Positions 17,459 through 26,634 of a stretch of 64,000 nucleotides of DNA are shown piece by piece. Origin of the DNA: Pseudomonas grimontii (GTDB lineage: Bacteria; Pseudomonadota; Gammaproteobacteria; Pseudomonadales; Pseudomonadaceae); contig NZ_VFES01000020.1 of assembly GCF_007858185.1 (NCBI RefSeq), positions 47,282 through 111,281 of the forward strand. Reading direction: 5' to 3'. The translations under genes were made by a program, and so were the position numbers. The notes below the pieces were generated by a model, which made no database searches, was not told the DNA's origin, and saw only the letters and a list, made by a program, of their open reading frames with translations. Position 1 is the stretch's first letter. Each line of letters starts with the position of its first letter.

Positions 17459-18361
17459 ATGCGAAGGAAGATCCCCAGCAGCACGGCACTGATGGCATTC
17501 GAAGTGGCTGCGCGCCACGGCAGCTTCGCGCGCGCGGCAGAGGAACTGTCTTTGACTGAAGGAGCCATCAGTCGCCAGATTGGCAGGCTGGAAGCCTTCC
17601 TCGGGGTCACGCTGTTCGAGCGGGTCGGCAATCGTGTCCGACTCCTTCCTAACGGAGAGCGTTACGCGGTCCAAGTTCGCGAATCGCTTGACCGCTTGGA
17701 TCGGGACAGTCAGTACTTAATGGGGCAGCCGAACGATGGCGCAAGCCTGGACATTGCCACTATCCCGACGTTCGCGATGCGATGGCTCATTCCTCGCTTG
17801 GGACGATTCCAGCAGAAGCATCCGAACATTACTGTGCATTTGGCCGAGCGCATGGAACCCTTCGTCCTGGCCGGGAGCGGATTCGATGCTGCCATCCATT
17901 TCGAGCACCCAGCGTGGACGGGAATGCGGACTCACGAACTTTTGCATGAAGTGCTGGTTCCGGTTTGCCATCCTGAACTTCTGACAGGACGCAATCGAAC
18001 AACCGCACTGGATGAATTACCGCGCCTTCACCGACGACAGAACCCTGAAGCTTGGCAACATTACGCCCAGGAGACGGGAAGCCCGCTGACCAATCCTGCA
18101 ATTGGCGCACGCTTTGATCTCCATGGAATGTTGATAGAAGCCGCATTGGCCGGCCTGGGCGTTGCGCTAGTACCGCGCCTGTACGTTGAAACCGAACTTG
18201 CGTCAGGAAGCCTGATCGCCCCGTGGCCGGAGGGAAAAACCATCTCCAAAACCTTCTGCCTCATCCTCCCTGAGCCCATCGGATTGGGCAGAGAGCCAAT
18301 ACAAGCTTTTGCTCAATGGCTGCTCGACGAAGCGAAGAAGGGAGCAGCCGTTAAATCGTAG
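17459..18361 (+). CDS. LysR-family regulator (GcvA-like)
   Basis: A 300-residue regulator. The ATG at 17459 is chosen because TAGGAA lies a few bases upstream and the protein then begins at the usual place (MRRKIPSSTALMAFEVAARHG). The helix-turn-helix part (SFARAAEELSLTEGAISRQ, then RLEAFLGVTLFERVGNRV) is of the GcvA group, which often senses amino acids or related ligands. The C-terminal sensor ends with an AIGARFDLHGMLIEAALAGLG-like segment. It is divergent from the three genes 17302-15562. Confidence 0.85.
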   Translation: MRRKIPSSTALMAFEVAARHGSFARAAEELSLTEGAISRQIGRLEAFLGVTLFERVGNRVRLLPNGERYAVQVRESLDRLDRDSQYLMGQPNDGASLDIATIPTFAMRWLIPRLGRFQQKHPNITVHLAERMEPFVLAGSGFDAAIHFEHPAWTGMRTHELLHEVLVPVCHPELLTGRNRTTALDELPRLHRRQNPEAWQHYAQETGSPLTNPAIGARFDLHGMLIEAALAGLGVALVPRLYVETELASGSLIAPWPEGKTISKTFCLILPEPIGLGREPIQAFAQWLLDEAKKGAAVKS

Positions 18362-18586
18362 GAAAGATCTTTTCTCTATTGTTATCAGATAGAGGGGCTA
18401 CGTTGCCGCCTGATCTCCCAACGAGAGTGTCTTAATCCAGCCTCGACTCTTACCGCCAACGCTACCGTCAATCTGTTTTGCTAGCCGGCGATAGCTACCG
18501 ATAGATGCCGTGACGCTTTTTCCTAACGGATCAATACGTTACGACGATCTTTCGATAGCTGGCGATAGTCCTCGAAGGACCTGATT

Positions 18587-20164
18587 TCACTCCCACTCAA
18601 TCGTCGCCGGCGGCTTGCTCGACACGTCATAAGTAACGCGCGAAATACCTTCGATCTCATTGATGATACGGCCGCTGACAGTCTCCAGCAGTTCGTACGG
18701 CAGGTGTGCCCAGCGGGCGGTCATAAAGTCGATGGTTTCTACGGCACGCAAGGCCACAACCCAGGCGTAACGACGGCCATCGCCGACCACGCCAACCGAT
18801 TTCACCGGCTGGAACACCACGAAGGCTTGGCTGACCTTGTGGTACCAGTCGGCCTTGCGCAGTTCTTCGATGAAGATGTGGTCGGCACGACGCAGCAGGT
18901 CGGCGTATTCCTTCTTCACTTCACCGAGGATGCGCACGCCCAGGCCCGGGCCTGGGAATGGGTGACGGTAGACCATGTCGTACGGCAGGCCCAGTTCCAG
19001 GCCCAGACGGCGGACTTCGTCCTTGAACAGTTCGCGCAGCGGCTCTACCAGCTTGAGGTTCATTTCCTCAGGCAGGCCACCCACGTTGTGGTGGGACTTG
19101 ATCACGTGGGCCTTGCCGCTCTTGGCGCCGGCCGACTCGATCACGTCGGGGTAGATGGTGCCCTGGGCGAGGTACTTGATGTTGTCCAGTTTGTTGGACT
19201 GGGCATCGAATACGTCGATGAAGGTGCGACCGATGATCTTGCGCTTCTTCTCCGGGTCGGACTCGCCGGCCAGGTTGTTGAGGAACTGATCTTCGGCGTT
19301 GGCGCGGATAACCTTGACGCCCATGTTCTCGGCGAACATGGCCATCACTTGCTCGCCTTCGTGCAGGCGCAGCAGGCCGTTGTCGACGAACACACAGGTC
19401 AGTTGGTCGCCGATGGCCTTGTGCAACAGCGCGGCGACCACGGAGGAGTCAACGCCGCCGGACAGGCCGAGCAGGACGTTGTCGGTGCCGACCTGGGCGC
19501 GCACGTTGGCGATTGCGTCTTCAGCGATTTTCGACGGGGTCCACAGGGCTTCACACTCGCAGATGTCGAGGATGAAGCGCGACAGGATGCGCCCGCCTTG
19601 CTTGGTGTGGGTCACTTCCGGGTGGAACTGCACGCCGTAGTAGCCGCGCTCATCGTTGAACATGCCGGCAATCGGGCAGCTCGGGGTGCTGGCCAGGATG
19701 TGGAAGTCTTCCGGCATCCTGGTGACTTTGTCACCGTGGCTCATCCATACGTCGAGGCCGAACAGGCCGTCTGCGTCGACGTGGTCTTCGATGCCGTCCA
19801 GCAGGCGACTCTTGCCGACCACGTCGACACGCGCATAACCGAATTCACGCAGCTCGGAACCTTCAACCTTACCGCCCAGTTGCTCGGCCATGGTCTGCAT
19901 GCCGTAGCAGATACCGAAGACGGGCACGCCCAGGTCGAACACGGCTTGCGGGCAACGCGGGCTGTTGGCTTCGTGCACGGACTCGGGGCCACCGGCGAGG
20001 ATGACGCCTTTCGGTGCGAATTCGCGGATCGCTTCGTCATCCATGTCGAACGGGTGCAGTTCGCAGTACACGCCGATTTCACGCACGCGGCGGGCAATCA
20101 GCTGGGTGTACTGGGAACCGAAGTCGAGGATCAGGATGCGGTGGGCGTGAATGTCGAGGGCCAT
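18587..20164 (-). CDS. guaA: GMP synthase (glutamine-hydrolysing)
   Basis: Converts XMP to GMP using glutamine, the last step of GMP synthesis in the cytoplasm. The N-terminal amidotransferase starts ILILDFGSQYTQLIARR, with the catalytic Cys86 in GICYGMQ. The synthetase PP-loop is GLSGGVDSSV, and the C-terminal dimer domain contains HPFPGPGLGVR. At 525 residues it equals the E. coli length. The ATG at 20162-20164 (MALDIHAHRI) gives the standard start. guaB lies upstream on the same strand with a repeat-containing gap of 126 nt. The 3' end, IEWE, is a known integration target; see the repeat at 12388. Confidence 0.98.
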   Translation of the reverse strand: MALDIHAHRILILDFGSQYTQLIARRVREIGVYCELHPFDMDDEAIREFAPKGVILAGGPESVHEANSPRCPQAVFDLGVPVFGICYGMQTMAEQLGGKVEGSELREFGYARVDVVGKSRLLDGIEDHVDADGLFGLDVWMSHGDKVTRMPEDFHILASTPSCPIAGMFNDERGYYGVQFHPEVTHTKQGGRILSRFILDICECEALWTPSKIAEDAIANVRAQVGTDNVLLGLSGGVDSSVVAALLHKAIGDQLTCVFVDNGLLRLHEGEQVMAMFAENMGVKVIRANAEDQFLNNLAGESDPEKKRKIIGRTFIDVFDAQSNKLDNIKYLAQGTIYPDVIESAGAKSGKAHVIKSHHNVGGLPEEMNLKLVEPLRELFKDEVRRLGLELGLPYDMVYRHPFPGPGLGVRILGEVKKEYADLLRRADHIFIEELRKADWYHKVSQAFVVFQPVKSVGVVGDGRRYAWVVALRAVETIDFMTARWAHLPYELLETVSGRIINEIEGISRVTYDVSSKPPATIEWE

Positions 20165-20186
20165 GAAAGAAACTCTGAAAAGCAGT

Positions 20187-20283
20187 TGCAAGCTTCAAGC
20201 TGCAAGCTGCAAGTAATCGGAAGCCGCACGGTAGCTGCACTAATGCAGCCCCGCTTGCAGCTTATAACTTGTGGCTTATAGCT
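20187..20283. repeat. AAGCTTGCAGC-type inverted repeats between guaB and guaA
   Basis: Direct copies of GCAAGCTTCAAGCTGCAAG-like units (20187-20212) face inverted copies CTTGCAGCTTATAACTTG and GTGGCTTATAGCT (20254-20283). The same family flanks the der terminator near 30595-30775. These are intergenic repeats of Pseudomonas, not part of a gene. Confidence 0.75.
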
Positions 20284-20290
20284 GTCGGCA

Positions 20291-21760
20291 TCAGCCGACC
20301 CGATAGTTTGGCGCTTCCTTGGTGATCTGCACGTCGTGGACATGGGATTCAGCCATGCCGGCGCCGGTGATCCGTACGAACTCTGGCTTGGTGCGCATTT
20401 CTTCGATGTCGGCGCTGCCGGTGTAGCCCATCGAGGAACGCAGGCCGCCCATCAGTTGATGGATGATGGCGCTCAGGGTGCCCTTGTACGGCACACGGCC
20501 TTCGATGCCTTCCGGTACGAGCTTCTCGGCGCCTGCCGAGGAGTCCTGGAAGTAACGGTCGGAAGAGCCTTGCGCCTGGGACATGGCGCCCAGCGAACCC
20601 ATGCCGCGGTAAGCCTTGTAGGAACGGCCCTGGAACAGTTCGATCTCGCCCGGTGCTTCTTCGGTACCGGCGAACATCGAGCCCATCATCACGCAAGAGG
20701 CACCGGCAACGATGGCCTTGGACAGGTCACCGGAGAAACGGATGCCGCCGTCGGCGATCAACGGGACGCCGGTGCCTTCAAGGGCTGCGGCGACGTTGGC
20801 GATGGCGCTGATTTGCGGCACGCCTACACCGGCAACGATACGCGTGGTGCAGATCGAGCCAGGGCCGATACCGACCTTGACTGCATCCGCGCCCGCTTCG
20901 GCCAGGGCCTTGGCGGCAGCGCCGGTGGCAATGTTGCCGCCGATCACCTGCACTTCAGGGAAGTTCTGCTTGACCCAGCGAACGCGGTCGATCACGCCTT
21001 TGGAGTGACCGTGGGCAGTGTCGACCACTACCACGTCGACACCGGCAGCAACCAGGGCCGCGACACGGTCACCGGTGTCTTTACCGGTACCGACCGCAGC
21101 GCCTACGCGCAGACGGCCTTGGTCGTCCTTGCTGGCCAGCGGGTACGCCTTGGCTTTTTCGATGTCGTTGACGGTCATCATGCCTTTGAGGGCGAACTTG
21201 TCGTCGACGATCAGCACACGCTCGATGCGGTGCTTGTGCAGCAGTTCGCGTACGTCGTTCTTGTCGGCGCCTTCCTTGACCGTGACCAGGCGCTCTTTAG
21301 GCGTCATCACGTCGCGGACGGTCACTTCAAGACGGTTTTCGAAACGTACGTCACGGGAAGTGACGATGCCGACCAGGTCACCATCGTGCAGCACGGGAAC
21401 ACCGGAGATGTTGTGCAGGCGGGTCAGGTCGAACAGGTCACGCACGGTAGCGTCGGCTTCGATGGTGATCGGATCTTTCACCACACCAGCTTCGTAACGC
21501 TTGACCTTGCGCACTTCGGCAGCTTGCTGCTCGATGGTCATGTTCTTGTGGATGATGCCGATACCGCCTTCCTGAGCCATGGCGATGGCCAGACGGGCTT
21601 CGGTGACGGTGTCCATGGCAGCGGAAACCAGGGGAATATTCAGCTCGATGCCACGGGTTAGGCGGGTCTTGAGACTGACTTCGTTAGGAAGCACCTCGGA
21701 ATAACCGGGCACTAGGAGAATGTCGTCGAATGTCAGAGCTTCTTGGCTGATACGCAGCAT
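20291..21760 (-). CDS. guaB: IMP dehydrogenase
   Basis: Oxidises IMP to XMP with NAD, the rate-limiting step toward GMP. The TIM barrel begins LTFDDILLVPGYSEVLP, the paired CBS (Bateman) domains lie near residues 95-205, and the catalytic Cys304 is in GPGSICTTR. At 489 residues it is of standard length, and the ATG at 21758-21760 (MLRISQEALT) is the normal start. It is first in the guaBA operon with a strong promoter at 21797-21825. Confidence 0.98.
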   Translation of the reverse strand: MLRISQEALTFDDILLVPGYSEVLPNEVSLKTRLTRGIELNIPLVSAAMDTVTEARLAIAMAQEGGIGIIHKNMTIEQQAAEVRKVKRYEAGVVKDPITIEADATVRDLFDLTRLHNISGVPVLHDGDLVGIVTSRDVRFENRLEVTVRDVMTPKERLVTVKEGADKNDVRELLHKHRIERVLIVDDKFALKGMMTVNDIEKAKAYPLASKDDQGRLRVGAAVGTGKDTGDRVAALVAAGVDVVVVDTAHGHSKGVIDRVRWVKQNFPEVQVIGGNIATGAAAKALAEAGADAVKVGIGPGSICTTRIVAGVGVPQISAIANVAAALEGTGVPLIADGGIRFSGDLSKAIVAGASCVMMGSMFAGTEEAPGEIELFQGRSYKAYRGMGSLGAMSQAQGSSDRYFQDSSAGAEKLVPEGIEGRVPYKGTLSAIIHQLMGGLRSSMGYTGSADIEEMRTKPEFVRITGAGMAESHVHDVQITKEAPNYRVG

Positions 21761-21796
21761 CGCGGGGGCTCCCGAGCGGGAAAATGGAAGCGCGCC

Positions 21797-21825
21797 ATTA
21801 TACTCAGACACCCCCCAGGTCTCAA
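21797..21825 (-). promoter_or_regulatory. guaBA promoter
   Basis: On the minus strand TTGAGA (21820-21825) and TATAAT (21797-21802) are separated by 17 nt, close to the sigma-70 consensus, with the start codon 36 nt past the -10 element. No operator was recognised. Confidence 0.75.
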
Positions 21826-21864
21826 TGTAAAACTCTGACATATTTGGGAATAGTGATAGAAGGA

Positions 21865-22413
21865 CTACAACTCGACTTTGACCCAACTGATCTTCTGGTC
21901 CAGCCAATCGGCGAATTCGTCGATAAAGCTCTGCTTGAACCCGGCCTCCGCCCAGTTGTTGAAGATGAATCCCAGGTTGGAAAACCCGCACGCCTGCAGG
22001 AACAGAAACCCATTGATGTCATCTTCATGCCCACACAGCGGGCAGGTGAAGTTATCGGTGTGGCCGGGCATCCAGTCTTCCAGGCTTTCGAACAACGCCT
22101 CGCCGACTTCCTTGAGGCATTCCGGGCAGCCGGCTTCTTCGAGAAAGTCCTTGGCCGGGGTGTAGATGCAGCGTTTGTAGATGATCTCCAGGCCATTGAC
22201 CGGCTCGTTGAACGGCAGCGCTTCAGGGTGCAGCACCACGGCGCGGGCACCGTCGGCCAGGGCATAGGCCATGCGGTTGCCGGTACGGCCACAGGTGGTC
22301 AGTTCTTCCTTGATGATGTTCTTGCGCACCAGCCAGCGCACGATCGCCCGGGCGCGGGGTTCGTGGACGGGCAAGGTGGAGATTTTCGGGACAAGGATGC
22401 TTTGGGAGTTCAT
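21865..22413 (-). CDS. Conserved zinc-ribbon-type protein of unknown function
   Basis: A 182-residue cytoplasmic protein. It has two CPxC pairs, CPEC near residues 117-120 and CPLC near 145-148 (FTCPLCGHEDDI), a possible zinc site, and an acidic C-terminal part DEFADWLDQKISW. Similar proteins in Pseudomonas carry the label sugar ABC transporter ATPase, but no Walker A motif or other ATPase element is visible, so that name should not be used. It lies between the guaBA promoter and a TauE/SafE gene; its function is unknown. Confidence 0.65.
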   Translation of the reverse strand: MNSQSILVPKISTLPVHEPRARAIVRWLVRKNIIKEELTTCGRTGNRMAYALADGARAVVLHPEALPFNEPVNGLEIIYKRCIYTPAKDFLEEAGCPECLKEVGEALFESLEDWMPGHTDNFTCPLCGHEDDINGFLFLQACGFSNLGFIFNNWAEAGFKQSFIDEFADWLDQKISWVKVEL

Positions 22414-22437
22414 GAGAGTCCTGCGGTGTGGCTGCTG

Positions 22438-22467
22438 GCGTCATCGCAGGCAAGCCCGCGATGACGC
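22438..22467. repeat. Hairpin with REP-like GGCAAGCCCGCG core
   Basis: GCGTCATCGC (22438-22447) and GCGATGACGC (22458-22467) pair around AGGCAAGCCC. It lies between two minus-strand genes and could end the upstream TauE/SafE transcript, though there is no T-run. Confidence 0.55.
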
Positions 22468-22504
22468 CCGGGAGGACGGCAGCTTAATCCCTGAAGCAAT
22501 CAGG

Positions 22505-23272
22505 TCAAGTGCTCAAGTACCGCCCAATCAATGCAATGCCACTGGCCAGTACCAGCCACGTCACCAAGCGCACAAACGCCTCACGGGACATGCGCATCGT
22601 CAGCCTGCGCCCACACCATAGCCCCAGGGCCATCGCGGGCAACAGGCAGAGTGCCAACATCAGCAGCGGCAAATCAGCATACACCCCGGCGATCAAAAAC
22701 AGGCTCAGGCGCACCACCGTGCTGCAACTGATCAACGCGCTTTGGGTCGCGCGTGCCGCGTCCTTGGGCAAACGGCTGTTCAGATAGATTGCATATAAAA
22801 AGCCACCACTGCCGAACAACGCTCCAAACAGCCCGCCCACGGTGCCCATCGGGATCGACCACCCCGCCGCCAGTTGCGTGGGCCGGGCTTTCACCGCCAG
22901 GCTGTAAATCGCATAGGCGCTGATAAACAGCCCCATCAACAGCAGCAACAGATCCGAATGCAAATTGAGCAAAAACACCACGCCCAAGGTGCAGCCAATC
23001 GCCATGCACGGCAGCAATCGCAGCAGCTCCGGCTTATTTACGTCCCGTCGCGTTTGCAGCAGGCCGCCAAATGCCGCGACAAAATCCAGCAGTACCAACA
23101 GCGGGATGATCTTCGACAGCGGCATAAACATAAGCAGGATCGGCCCCGCCACCAACGCCGTGCCGAAGCCCGCGATACCAAACACGATATAGGCCACGAC
23201 GATGCCCAAGCCGATCACCAGCCAATCGACACCGCCAAACGACCACTGACTCATCAGCTCTACCGGGCTCAT
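22505..23272 (-). CDS. TauE/SafE-family anion permease
   Basis: A membrane protein of 255 residues with about eight predicted helices and the paired half motifs GIAGFGTALVAGPILLMFMP and GGLFGALFGSGGFLYAIYL, typical of the TauE/SafE (DUF81) family, whose members export or import sulfite, sulfonates or organic anions. The substrate is not known. It is divergent from the LysR gene at 23372 with a 99-bp gap, so that regulator probably controls it. Confidence 0.85.
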   Translation of the reverse strand: MSPVELMSQWSFGGVDWLVIGLGIVVAYIVFGIAGFGTALVAGPILLMFMPLSKIIPLLVLLDFVAAFGGLLQTRRDVNKPELLRLLPCMAIGCTLGVVFLLNLHSDLLLLLMGLFISAYAIYSLAVKARPTQLAAGWSIPMGTVGGLFGALFGSGGFLYAIYLNSRLPKDAARATQSALISCSTVVRLSLFLIAGVYADLPLLMLALCLLPAMALGLWCGRRLTMRMSREAFVRLVTWLVLASGIALIGRYLST

Positions 23273-23371
23273 GGGTTATTCCTTGTAAGAGATAGCCATC
23301 ACTTTAGCCAGCGGCGAGGGTTGCGACTAATATCTTCAAAGCCCTCCACCCATCTCGAAAAGGCATGACGC

Positions 23372-24262
23372 GTGATTTCCACTCGCCAACTGCGTTACTT
23401 CGTCGAAATCGCCGACAGCGGCAGCTTCAGTGCTGCCGCCGGACGTTTGTTTGTCGCGCAATCGGCCTTGAGCCGGCAGATCAAGGAGCTGGAAACCCAA
23501 CTGCAAACCGCGCTGTTCGAACGCACCGCGCGCCAACCCCGGCTGACCGCCGCCGGTGAAGCGTTTTATCCACGGGCGCGCAACCTGCTGGGTGAGCTGC
23601 ACAAGGCCAGTGAAATGGCGACCCAGGTCGGCAATGGCCAACTCGGTACCCTGCGCCTGAGCCATTCGAGCACTGTGCCGATGAGCGGCCCGTTACTGCG
23701 AGGCATCAGCACTTGGCTGGAACGCTGTCCTGGCGTGTCGATGGATATCGCCCAACTGTCCTCCGAGGCGCAATTGGAGGAAATCGCTGACGGTCGCCTG
23801 GATGTCGGCCTGCTACGTTTGCCCGTGTTGCGCCAGCGCGAAGGCGTACGTGTGGAACCTATCTATAAGGAGCAATTGCTGCTGGCAGTGCCGCCGAATC
23901 ACGCACTGGCGCGTAGCAACGCGCCAGTCGACCTGGCACAGCTCAAGGACGAAGCGTTTATCTCGATACCTCATCCCCAGCGCGGCGGGCTGAGTTATCT
24001 GTCGGCCGAACTGTGCATGCGTGCCGGATTCTTCCCTAAGGCCGCACGGGTGATGTCACGCAAGACCACCCAGTTACAGTTGATCCAGGCCGGCTTCGGT
24101 ATTGCCTTGTTACCAAAGTCCATGCAGGACATCGCCCCGGCCAACGTGCACTTCTTGCCCCTGGCCGACCCGGACTGCCTGAGCACCGTGGCCCTGGCCA
24201 GCCAGCAGTCACCGAGCGCATTGGTGGAGCAATTCTGTCAAACCCTGCACGAATGCCTATAA
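23372..24262 (+). CDS. LysR-family regulator
   Basis: A 296-residue regulator with a GTG start at 23372 (MISTRQLRYFVEIADSGSF); AAGG lies about 8 nt upstream. The winged helix shows SFSAAAGRLFVAQSALSRQ then IKELETQLQTALFERTARQP, standard LysR. The sensor half has RLDVGLLRLP and a C-terminal FGIALLPKSM, as in BenM/CynR-type members. It is divergent from the TauE/SafE gene. The inducer is unknown. Eleven bases separate it from xseA. Confidence 0.85.
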   Translation: MISTRQLRYFVEIADSGSFSAAAGRLFVAQSALSRQIKELETQLQTALFERTARQPRLTAAGEAFYPRARNLLGELHKASEMATQVGNGQLGTLRLSHSSTVPMSGPLLRGISTWLERCPGVSMDIAQLSSEAQLEEIADGRLDVGLLRLPVLRQREGVRVEPIYKEQLLLAVPPNHALARSNAPVDLAQLKDEAFISIPHPQRGGLSYLSAELCMRAGFFPKAARVMSRKTTQLQLIQAGFGIALLPKSMQDIAPANVHFLPLADPDCLSTVALASQQSPSALVEQFCQTLHECL

Positions 24263-24272
24263 ACTGCCGCCC

Positions 24273-25652
24273 ATGATTAAAGATCCTTTTGCCCGCTTGG
24301 GCCTCGACCGCGAAGTCCTGACTGTCAGCCAGCTCAACGGCCGCGCGCGGGTGTTGCTGGAAGACGTGTTCACCAATATCTGGGTCGAAGGCGAGATCTC
24401 CAACCTCGCCCGCCCGGCCTCCGGCCATGTGTACTTCACGCTCAAGGACAGTGGCGCCCAGGTGCGTTGCGCACTGTTTCGCAATAACGCCGCGCGGGTT
24501 CGCCAGGCGCTGAAGGATGGCCTGGCGGTCAAGGTTCGCGGCAAGGTCTCGCTGTTCGAGGGCCGTGGCGACTACCAGTTGATCCTCGATACCGTCGAGC
24601 CCGCCGGGGATGGCGCGCTGCGCCTGGCCTTCGACGCCCTGAAGGAAAAACTCAGCGCCGAAGGCCTGTTCAGTGCCGAACGCAAGGTGCCGCTGCCTGC
24701 CCACCCGCGCCGCATCGGCATTATCAGTTCGCCCACGGGTGCGGTGATCCGCGACATCATCAGCGTGTTCCGCCGCCGCGCGCCACAAGTGCAATTGACG
24801 TTGATCCCCACCGCTGTACAAGGCCGCGAAGCAATCCCGCAGATTGTGCGCGCGCTGAAACTGGCGGACGCCCGTGGCTTTGACGCGTTGATCCTCGCCC
24901 GTGGGGGCGGCTCGCTGGAAGACCTCTGGTGCTTCAACGAAGAGGCCGTGGCCCGCGCAGTGGACGCGTGCGTGACGCCAATCGTCAGCGCCGTCGGCCA
25001 TGAGACCGATGTGTCCATCAGCGATTTCGTCGCCGACGTGCGCGCGCCCACACCATCCGCGGCCGCGGAGTTGCTGGCTCCCGACGCCAGCAACCTGGTG
25101 CGTCAGGTCGAGAGCCTGCACCGCCGCCTGGTGATGCTGATGCGCAATCGCCTGACCCACGACCGCCTGCGCCTGGAAGGCATGGCCCGGCGCCTGCGAC
25201 ACCCTGGCGAACGTCTGCGCCAGCAGGCCCAGCGCCTGGATGACCTGGATATGCGCCTGCGCCGCGCCTTCGAGCGCAGCCTCAATACGCGACGCGAACG
25301 CCTGATCCGCCTGGAAACTCGCCTCGCCGGCCAGCATCCAGGCCGTCAACTGGTCCTGTTGCGCCAGCGCCTGGACAGCCTTGCCGAACGCCTGCCGCGT
25401 GCCATGCGCGAAGGCCTCAAGGCGCGTCGCCTGCAACTGCAAAGCCAGGTGCAGACGCTGCACGTGGTCAGCCCGCTGGCGACGCTGGGTCGTGGCTACA
25501 GCATCCTGCTTGACGAGCGCGGCCAGGCCATTCGCAACGCCGCGCAGACCCACACCGGCCAGCGGCTCACCGCTCGCCTCGGTGAAGGTCAATTGCAAGT
25601 GCGGGTGGAAGACAATCACCTGACACCCGTCACCCTTTCGTTATTGGATTGA
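24273..25652 (+). CDS. xseA: Exodeoxyribonuclease VII large subunit
   Basis: Catalytic subunit of the nuclease that degrades single-stranded DNA, acting with XseB. The N-terminal OB-fold (about 1-105, NIWVEGEISNLARPASGHVY), the catalytic domain with IGIISSPTGAVIRDI, the DALILARGGGSLEDLW block and VGHETDVSISDFVADVRAPTPSAAAE, and a long coiled coil from about 270 are all recognisable. At 459 residues it is normal. xseB is not in the window. It ends 3 nt before the M23 peptidase gene, forming an apparent operon. Confidence 0.96.
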   Translation: MIKDPFARLGLDREVLTVSQLNGRARVLLEDVFTNIWVEGEISNLARPASGHVYFTLKDSGAQVRCALFRNNAARVRQALKDGLAVKVRGKVSLFEGRGDYQLILDTVEPAGDGALRLAFDALKEKLSAEGLFSAERKVPLPAHPRRIGIISSPTGAVIRDIISVFRRRAPQVQLTLIPTAVQGREAIPQIVRALKLADARGFDALILARGGGSLEDLWCFNEEAVARAVDACVTPIVSAVGHETDVSISDFVADVRAPTPSAAAELLAPDASNLVRQVESLHRRLVMLMRNRLTHDRLRLEGMARRLRHPGERLRQQAQRLDDLDMRLRRAFERSLNTRRERLIRLETRLAGQHPGRQLVLLRQRLDSLAERLPRAMREGLKARRLQLQSQVQTLHVVSPLATLGRGYSILLDERGQAIRNAAQTHTGQRLTARLGEGQLQVRVEDNHLTPVTLSLLD

Positions 25653-25655
25653 TTG

Positions 25656-26477
25656 ATGCCACGTCTCTTTAGTGTGTTGTTGCTGCTATGCCTCACCGTT
25701 AACGCCCATGCCGACAGCTATATCAGCCGGACCTTGAACAAGCCAGTGCCGGGCGGCGTTGCGGTGGTTGAACTGGGCCCTGCGGCTGCCGCGCCGAAAG
25801 CCACGTACCAAGGCAAACCGGTGTTGGTGGTGAAGGAGCAGGACAACTGGCTGGCGATTGTCGGTATTGCGCTGACGGTCAAGCCGGGCAATGAGCGCAT
25901 CAGCAGCGGTGGGCGCAACCTGCCATTTATCGTTGGTTACAAGAAGTACCCCGAGCAACGCATCACCTTGAAGAACAAAAGCCAGGTCAACCCCGACCCG
26001 GCGCAACTCAAGCGCATCGAGGGCGAGTTGGCCGTACAGCTCAAGGCCTATCGCAGTTTCAGCCCCAATCTGCCGAGCAATCTGGTGCTGGACAAACCGG
26101 TGAACGGCCCGCTGTCGAGCAAGTTTGGCGTTCGTCGCTTCTTCAACGGTGAAGAGCGTAATCCCCATTCGGGCCTGGATTTCGCCGTGCCAGCCGGTAC
26201 ACCGATCAAGACGCCAGCGAACGGCAAGGTGATTCTGGTCGGCAACTATTTCTTCAACGGCAACACCGTGTTCGTTGACCACGGCCAGGGCTTTATCAGC
26301 ATGTTCTGCCATATGTCGAAGATCGACGTGAAGGTCGGCCAGCAACTGGTACGCGGGGCGGTAGTGGGCAAAGTCGGTTCGACCGGCCGCGCGACCGGGC
26401 CCCATATGCATTGGAATGTCAGCCTCAACGATGCACGGGTAGACCCGGCGATCTTTATCGGCGCGTTCCAACCGTGA
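25656..26477 (+). CDS. M23 (LytM-type) metallopeptidase
   Basis: Envelope peptidase of the M23 family, probably a cell-wall endopeptidase or an amidase activator. A signal peptide is seen (MPRLFSVLLLLCLTVNAHA-DS). The N-terminal beta domain follows and the LytM domain is near 140-273. The zinc site is complete: NPHSGLDFAVP supplies H and D, and GPHMHWNVSL supplies H-x-H. The start is taken at the ATG 25656, 4 nt after the xseA stop; a TTG one codon earlier is less likely. Confidence 0.9.
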   Translation: MPRLFSVLLLLCLTVNAHADSYISRTLNKPVPGGVAVVELGPAAAAPKATYQGKPVLVVKEQDNWLAIVGIALTVKPGNERISSGGRNLPFIVGYKKYPEQRITLKNKSQVNPDPAQLKRIEGELAVQLKAYRSFSPNLPSNLVLDKPVNGPLSSKFGVRRFFNGEERNPHSGLDFAVPAGTPIKTPANGKVILVGNYFFNGNTVFVDHGQGFISMFCHMSKIDVKVGQQLVRGAVVGKVGSTGRATGPHMHWNVSLNDARVDPAIFIGAFQP

Positions 26478-26485
26478 ATGAAGCG

Positions 26486-26513
26486 ATTGCGCGCCCGATA
26501 ACGGTCGCGCAAT
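26486..26513 (+). terminator. Hairpin after the M23 peptidase gene
   Basis: ATTGCGCG (26486-26493) pairs with CGCGCAAT (26506-26513), with an inner CCG/CGG pair and an ATAA loop, followed by TTTAAT. A weak intrinsic terminator. Confidence 0.6.
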
Positions 26514-26634
26514 TTAATCTAGCTCCGGCCTCATTCCCAACCATAAAATCCCGTTTCATACGCAGATAAAAGAACTTCTCTCAATTTTTCGCGACTGCTT
26601 GCCATCTTTCACCCCTGGAGTTAGGGTTGAGCTT

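Noticed and set aside
18704..20281. 525-codon plus-strand frame opposite guaA
   Set aside because: Antisense shadow of guaA; no family resemblance and no ribosome site.
20336..21661. 441-codon plus-strand frame opposite guaB
   Set aside because: Antisense shadow of guaB.
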